From: Bacteriovorax stolpii
GTDB lineage: Bacteria > Bdellovibrionota > Bacteriovoracia > Bacteriovoracales > Bacteriovoracaceae
DNA length: 8,825 nt
Direction of reading: 5' to 3'
NCBI GenBank assembly: GCA_945862475.1
Contig: CAMAYW010000076.1
Location: forward strand, 1 to 8,825
Shown: one piece after another, positions 6,958-8,825 of the stretch
Layout of the letters: every line of letters starts with the position of its first letter
How positions within the stretch are numbered: position 1 is the first letter of the stretch
Translations under genes and position numbers: made by a program
Notes under the pieces: model-generated
Told to the model about the DNA's origin: nothing
What the model saw: the letters and a program-made list of their open reading frames with translations, nothing else
The model's database searches: none

Positions 6958-7710
6958 ATGCTTAGATCTTCTTTAGTATTTATACTGATCCTTTTACCGA
7001 GCATTGCTTTCTCAAATGTTCCTGATCGATTCACTCAGAAAAATGTGAATTATCGGACGTATTTTGGTGATTGCCCTTCGAAATCGTCAGGAATGTTGAC
7101 TTTAATGCTCATGAAAGAATTTGAAAAGAATCACTCACTGAAGGAAGTGAAAGAAAAAATTCTTAGCGAAAAACTCGATGAAAAATTTTTTCTAAGTAAC
7201 TATCGCATTTCATACAATCCTGTTGTGAAGACATTGAGACTTCATTTCGAATGTCCGGAACCACTAGCAAAGGTTCAAGTCTACCGTAACAATGGCCAGG
7301 AACATTATTCAGCGATTCTGGCCTCAAATGCTCGTATGTATGAGCCCCAGTATGAAAATCTCATGAGAGCTGAAAAAAAATTAAATCATCCGTTACCTCT
7401 TATGGCGATCTCAATGGATCTCTTAGAGGGAGATGCCCCTACGGATCTTGCTCGATTCATCAAGAAAATTGATATTGATCTGAGAAAGCAAATATCTGAA
7501 ATTATACTAAGTAAAAACAGTGAGTTGACTATTATTTTTGCTCTCGGTGGGAAAGCGACCAGTGTCTTCATGGGAGCTGAACTTTGGGAAGAGAAGCTTT
7601 CAAAGCTCACAAAAATTGTGGGTTACGTGGGTAAAAACAACAGGTTCCCAACGAGTATTAATTTGGTCAATTCAAAAAAGGTTGTTGTCAAGTTTTCTGA
7701 CAAAATCTAA
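6958..7710 (+). CDS. ftsQ: Divergent FtsQ/DivIB-like divisome protein with signal-peptide-like N-terminus
   Basis: FtsQ is a bitopic divisome protein whose periplasmic POTRA and beta domains recruit FtsB/FtsL and link early to late division proteins. The assignment rests on position between murB and ftsA and on weak similarity. Residues about 60-130 resemble a POTRA end followed by the ERxPxA-like segment CPEPLAKVQ (99-107) and a Y-A-I-L-x-x-N-A-R-M-Y stretch. The C-terminal part has LWEEKLSKL (209-217), FPTSINL (230-236) and KKVVVKF (240-246), which fit the beta domain. Residues 5-19 are hydrophobic after a single Arg, ending AFS/N (17-20), a plausible signal peptidase site; the usual longer cytoplasmic tail is absent. 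Cys39 and Cys99 are the only cysteines and could form a periplasmic disulfide. ATG 6958 has no clear ribosome binding site and probably relies on coupling to murB. An unrelated exported protein cannot be excluded. Confidence 0.68.
   Translation: MLRSSLVFILILLPSIAFSNVPDRFTQKNVNYRTYFGDCPSKSSGMLTLMLMKEFEKNHSLKEVKEKILSEKLDEKFFLSNYRISYNPVVKTLRLHFECPEPLAKVQVYRNNGQEHYSAILASNARMYEPQYENLMRAEKKLNHPLPLMAISMDLLEGDAPTDLARFIKKIDIDLRKQISEIILSKNSELTIIFALGGKATSVFMGAELWEEKLSKLTKIVGYVGKNNRFPTSINLVNSKKVVVKFSDKI
7685..7703. repeat. Inverted repeat over the ftsA -35 box
   Basis: TTGTCA (7685-7690) and TGACAA (7698-7703) are exact inverted arms of six bases separated by seven. The left arm is the proposed -35 box, and the right arm lies in the spacer. 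It could be an operator half-site pair or a chance product of the coding sequence, since it lies within the last codons of ftsQ. Confidence 0.3.
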
Positions 7711-7713
7711 AAT
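7685..7713 (+). promoter_or_regulatory. Near-consensus sigma70-type promoter for ftsA
   Basis: TTGTCA (7685-7690) and TAAAAT (7708-7713) each match five of six consensus bases, with an optimal 17-base spacer. The promoter lies in the last codons of ftsQ, the -10 box starting on its stop codon. The expected start near 7720 would give a leader of about 76 bases before ftsA containing both downstream hairpins. This fits a separate supply of ftsA (and presumably ftsZ) mRNA. No experiment is available; the match is by eye. Confidence 0.55.
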
Positions 7714-7722
7714 TTTAGATGA

Positions 7723-7742
7723 GGCGAAGATCGCCAATTTTT
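7723..7742 (+). terminator. Short terminator-like hairpin after ftsQ
   Basis: GGCGA (7723-7727) pairs with TCGCC (7731-7735) around an AGA loop and is followed by AATTTTT. The GC-rich but only five-pair stem suggests a weak intrinsic terminator or an attenuator, 12 bases after the ftsQ stop. Confidence 0.4.
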
Positions 7743-7760
7743 AGTCAGAATGAATCTGCC

Positions 7761-7781
7761 CTCTTCGTTTGAAGAGTTTTT
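7761..7781 (+). terminator. Terminator-like hairpin just before the ftsA ribosome binding site
   Basis: CTCTTC (7761-7766) and GAAGAG (7771-7776) form a perfect six-pair stem with a GTTT tetraloop, directly followed by TTTTT (7777-7781). The T run ends four bases before the ftsA Shine-Dalgarno sequence. Stem plus T run has the form of an intrinsic terminator; its position suggests attenuation, or a role in setting ftsA translation. Confidence 0.45.
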
Positions 7782-7784
7782 GAG

Positions 7785-7790
7785 AAGGGA
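7785..7790 (+). promoter_or_regulatory. ftsA ribosome binding site
   Basis: AAGGGA lies five bases upstream of the ATG at 7796. It fixes the ftsA start and is among the clearer Shine-Dalgarno sequences in this window, in contrast to the ftsW and ftsQ starts, which have none. Confidence 0.7.
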
Positions 7791-7795
7791 ATCTC

Positions 7796-8825
7796 ATGAG
7801 TACCAAAAGTGTCATTGTCGCTTTGGATATCGGAACTACAAAAGTCTGCACTCTCATTGCTCAAAAGTCTGGTAAAAATCTCGACATCTTAGGTGTTGGA
7901 TCTTATCCGAGTCAGGGTCTTAAAAAAGGCTCAGTCGTTAACATTGAAAAAACGGTTGAGAGTATTCGCCATTCAATCGATGAAGCAAAGCTCATGGCCG
8001 GTATTGAGGAATTAGAATCCGCAACAGTTGGAATTGCTGGAAATCATATTTATTGTTTCAATTCTTCAGGTGTTGTTCCTGTAAAAAATAAAGAAATTAA
8101 CCAGTCTGATGTTGATCGTGTGATTGAGGCAGCAAAAGCTGTTCTCATTCCATCCGACAGAGAAGTTTTGCATGTTATCCCGCAGGAGTTTAAAGTTGAT
8201 AACACTGTTGGAATCAAAAATCCTATAGGAATGTGTGGTTCACGTCTTGAAGTCAATGTTCATATCGTGACTGGCAAAACCCCGCTGATTCATAATCTCA
8301 TTAAATGTGTTGAACAAGCGGGTCTTCAGGCAAATGAAATTATTCTACAACCAATTGCTTCTTCAAAATCAGTTCTCTCCCAAGAAGAAAAAGAACTTGG
8401 GGTTGTACTGATTGATATTGGTGGCGGAACTACGGATATAGCCGTTTGGAAAGAAGGAAGTCTTCTCCACTCTCAAATTATTCCTTTGGGTGGCCATCAT
8501 TTTACAAATGACCTCGCTGTTGCTTTAAAAATCCCTCATACAGAAGCGGAAAGAATTAAAACCACTCACGGAACGGTCCTAAAAAATAACCAGTTAAACG
8601 ACACCTACCTTACTGTTCAGGGTCTTTCTGGCACTAAACCTCGTGAGGTTTCATTGAGCTTTGTAGCTGATGTTTTAGGGGCACGCGGGGAAGAATTATT
8701 CCAAGTTGTGAGAAACATGGTGTTGGAGAAGAATTTGCAAGACGAGATAACCGGTGGTTTCGTTTTGACCGGTGGAGGGGCGCTTATTAAGCATTTACCT
8801 GAACTTGCTGAATATATTTTAGAGA
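7796..8825 (+). CDS. ftsA: FtsA, actin-like divisome protein (3' truncated by window edge)
   Basis: FtsA is an actin-fold ATPase that tethers FtsZ filaments to the inner membrane and recruits later divisome proteins. I translated 343 codons without interruption to the window end. The phosphate-1 motif is LDIGTTKV (10-17). The 1C (SHS2) domain runs from about residue 80 to 160, with VGIAGNHI (78-85), DVDRVIEAAK (105-114), HVIPQEF (126-132) and GSRLEVNVHIVTG (148-160). Phosphate-2 is LIDIGGGTTDIAVW (205-218), then IPLGGHHFTND (229-239). The adenosine motif is VLTGGGALI (323-331). About 70 C-terminal residues, including the membrane-targeting amphipathic helix, lie outside. The segment VLGARGEE (293-300) replaces the more usual I-x-x-P-R-x-E-E, a mild divergence. 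The start is set by the AAGGGA site. An own promoter and two leader hairpins lie upstream. ftsZ is expected next but is not in the window. Confidence 0.96.
   Translation, partial: MSTKSVIVALDIGTTKVCTLIAQKSGKNLDILGVGSYPSQGLKKGSVVNIEKTVESIRHSIDEAKLMAGIEELESATVGIAGNHIYCFNSSGVVPVKNKEINQSDVDRVIEAAKAVLIPSDREVLHVIPQEFKVDNTVGIKNPIGMCGSRLEVNVHIVTGKTPLIHNLIKCVEQAGLQANEIILQPIASSKSVLSQEEKELGVVLIDIGGGTTDIAVWKEGSLLHSQIIPLGGHHFTNDLAVALKIPHTEAERIKTTHGTVLKNNQLNDTYLTVQGLSGTKPREVSLSFVADVLGARGEELFQVVRNMVLEKNLQDEITGGFVLTGGGALIKHLPELAEYILE

Noticed and set aside
7538..7744. A 68-codon + strand open frame over the end of ftsQ.
   Set aside because: It overlaps the FtsQ-like C-terminal domain in another frame and shows no motif.
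7723..7781. The two ftsA leader hairpins as a known riboswitch.
   Set aside because: They are simple short stems, and I recognise no conserved aptamer core in the 85-base gap.
1..8825. A novel defence, mobile or biosynthetic system hidden in the cluster.
   Set aside because: Every gene fits the canonical dcw order. I saw no transposase, repeat array, tRNA or attachment site, and no block of foreign-looking composition.

Overview
The window is a stretch of a bacterial dcw (division and cell wall) cluster, all on the + strand, in the conserved order mraY (5' end outside) - murD - ftsW - murG - murC - murB - ftsQ - ftsA (3' end outside). The DNA is AT-rich (about 40% GC by eye, not counted). 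Gene order, a compact FtsA of the proteobacterial type and an unusual MurD and FtsQ suggest a Gram-negative of the Bdellovibrionota, perhaps Bacteriovoracia. That placement is an inference with modest confidence, because no rRNA or lineage marker is present.

Layout. Positions 1-961 hold the end of mraY; murD follows after a 17-base gap with a strong ribosome binding site. A 118-base gap (2362-2479) then holds two hairpins and a possible promoter. ftsW, murG, murC and murB (2480-6954) form a tight block with ATGA or 17-base overlaps. ftsQ starts three bases after the murB stop. An 85-base gap (7711-7795) before ftsA holds two terminator-like hairpins, preceded by a near-consensus promoter in the end of ftsQ. 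No stretch over 300 bases lacks a gene.

How the genes work together. MurB and MurC complete UDP-MurNAc-L-Ala, MurD adds D-Glu, MraY puts the finished pentapeptide precursor on undecaprenyl phosphate (lipid I), MurG adds GlcNAc (lipid II), and FtsW polymerises lipid II at the septum. FtsQ and FtsA belong to the divisome; FtsA anchors FtsZ, whose gene normally follows.

I found no new type of system. The points worth a second look are: a MurD-family protein whose ATP/Mg centre has lost several normally invariant residues while its substrate-binding ends are kept; an FtsQ-like protein with what looks like a cleavable signal peptide; a MurB with Cys in place of the catalytic Ser; and two gene gaps with promoter and hairpin arrangements that could uncouple ftsW and ftsA from upstream transcription.
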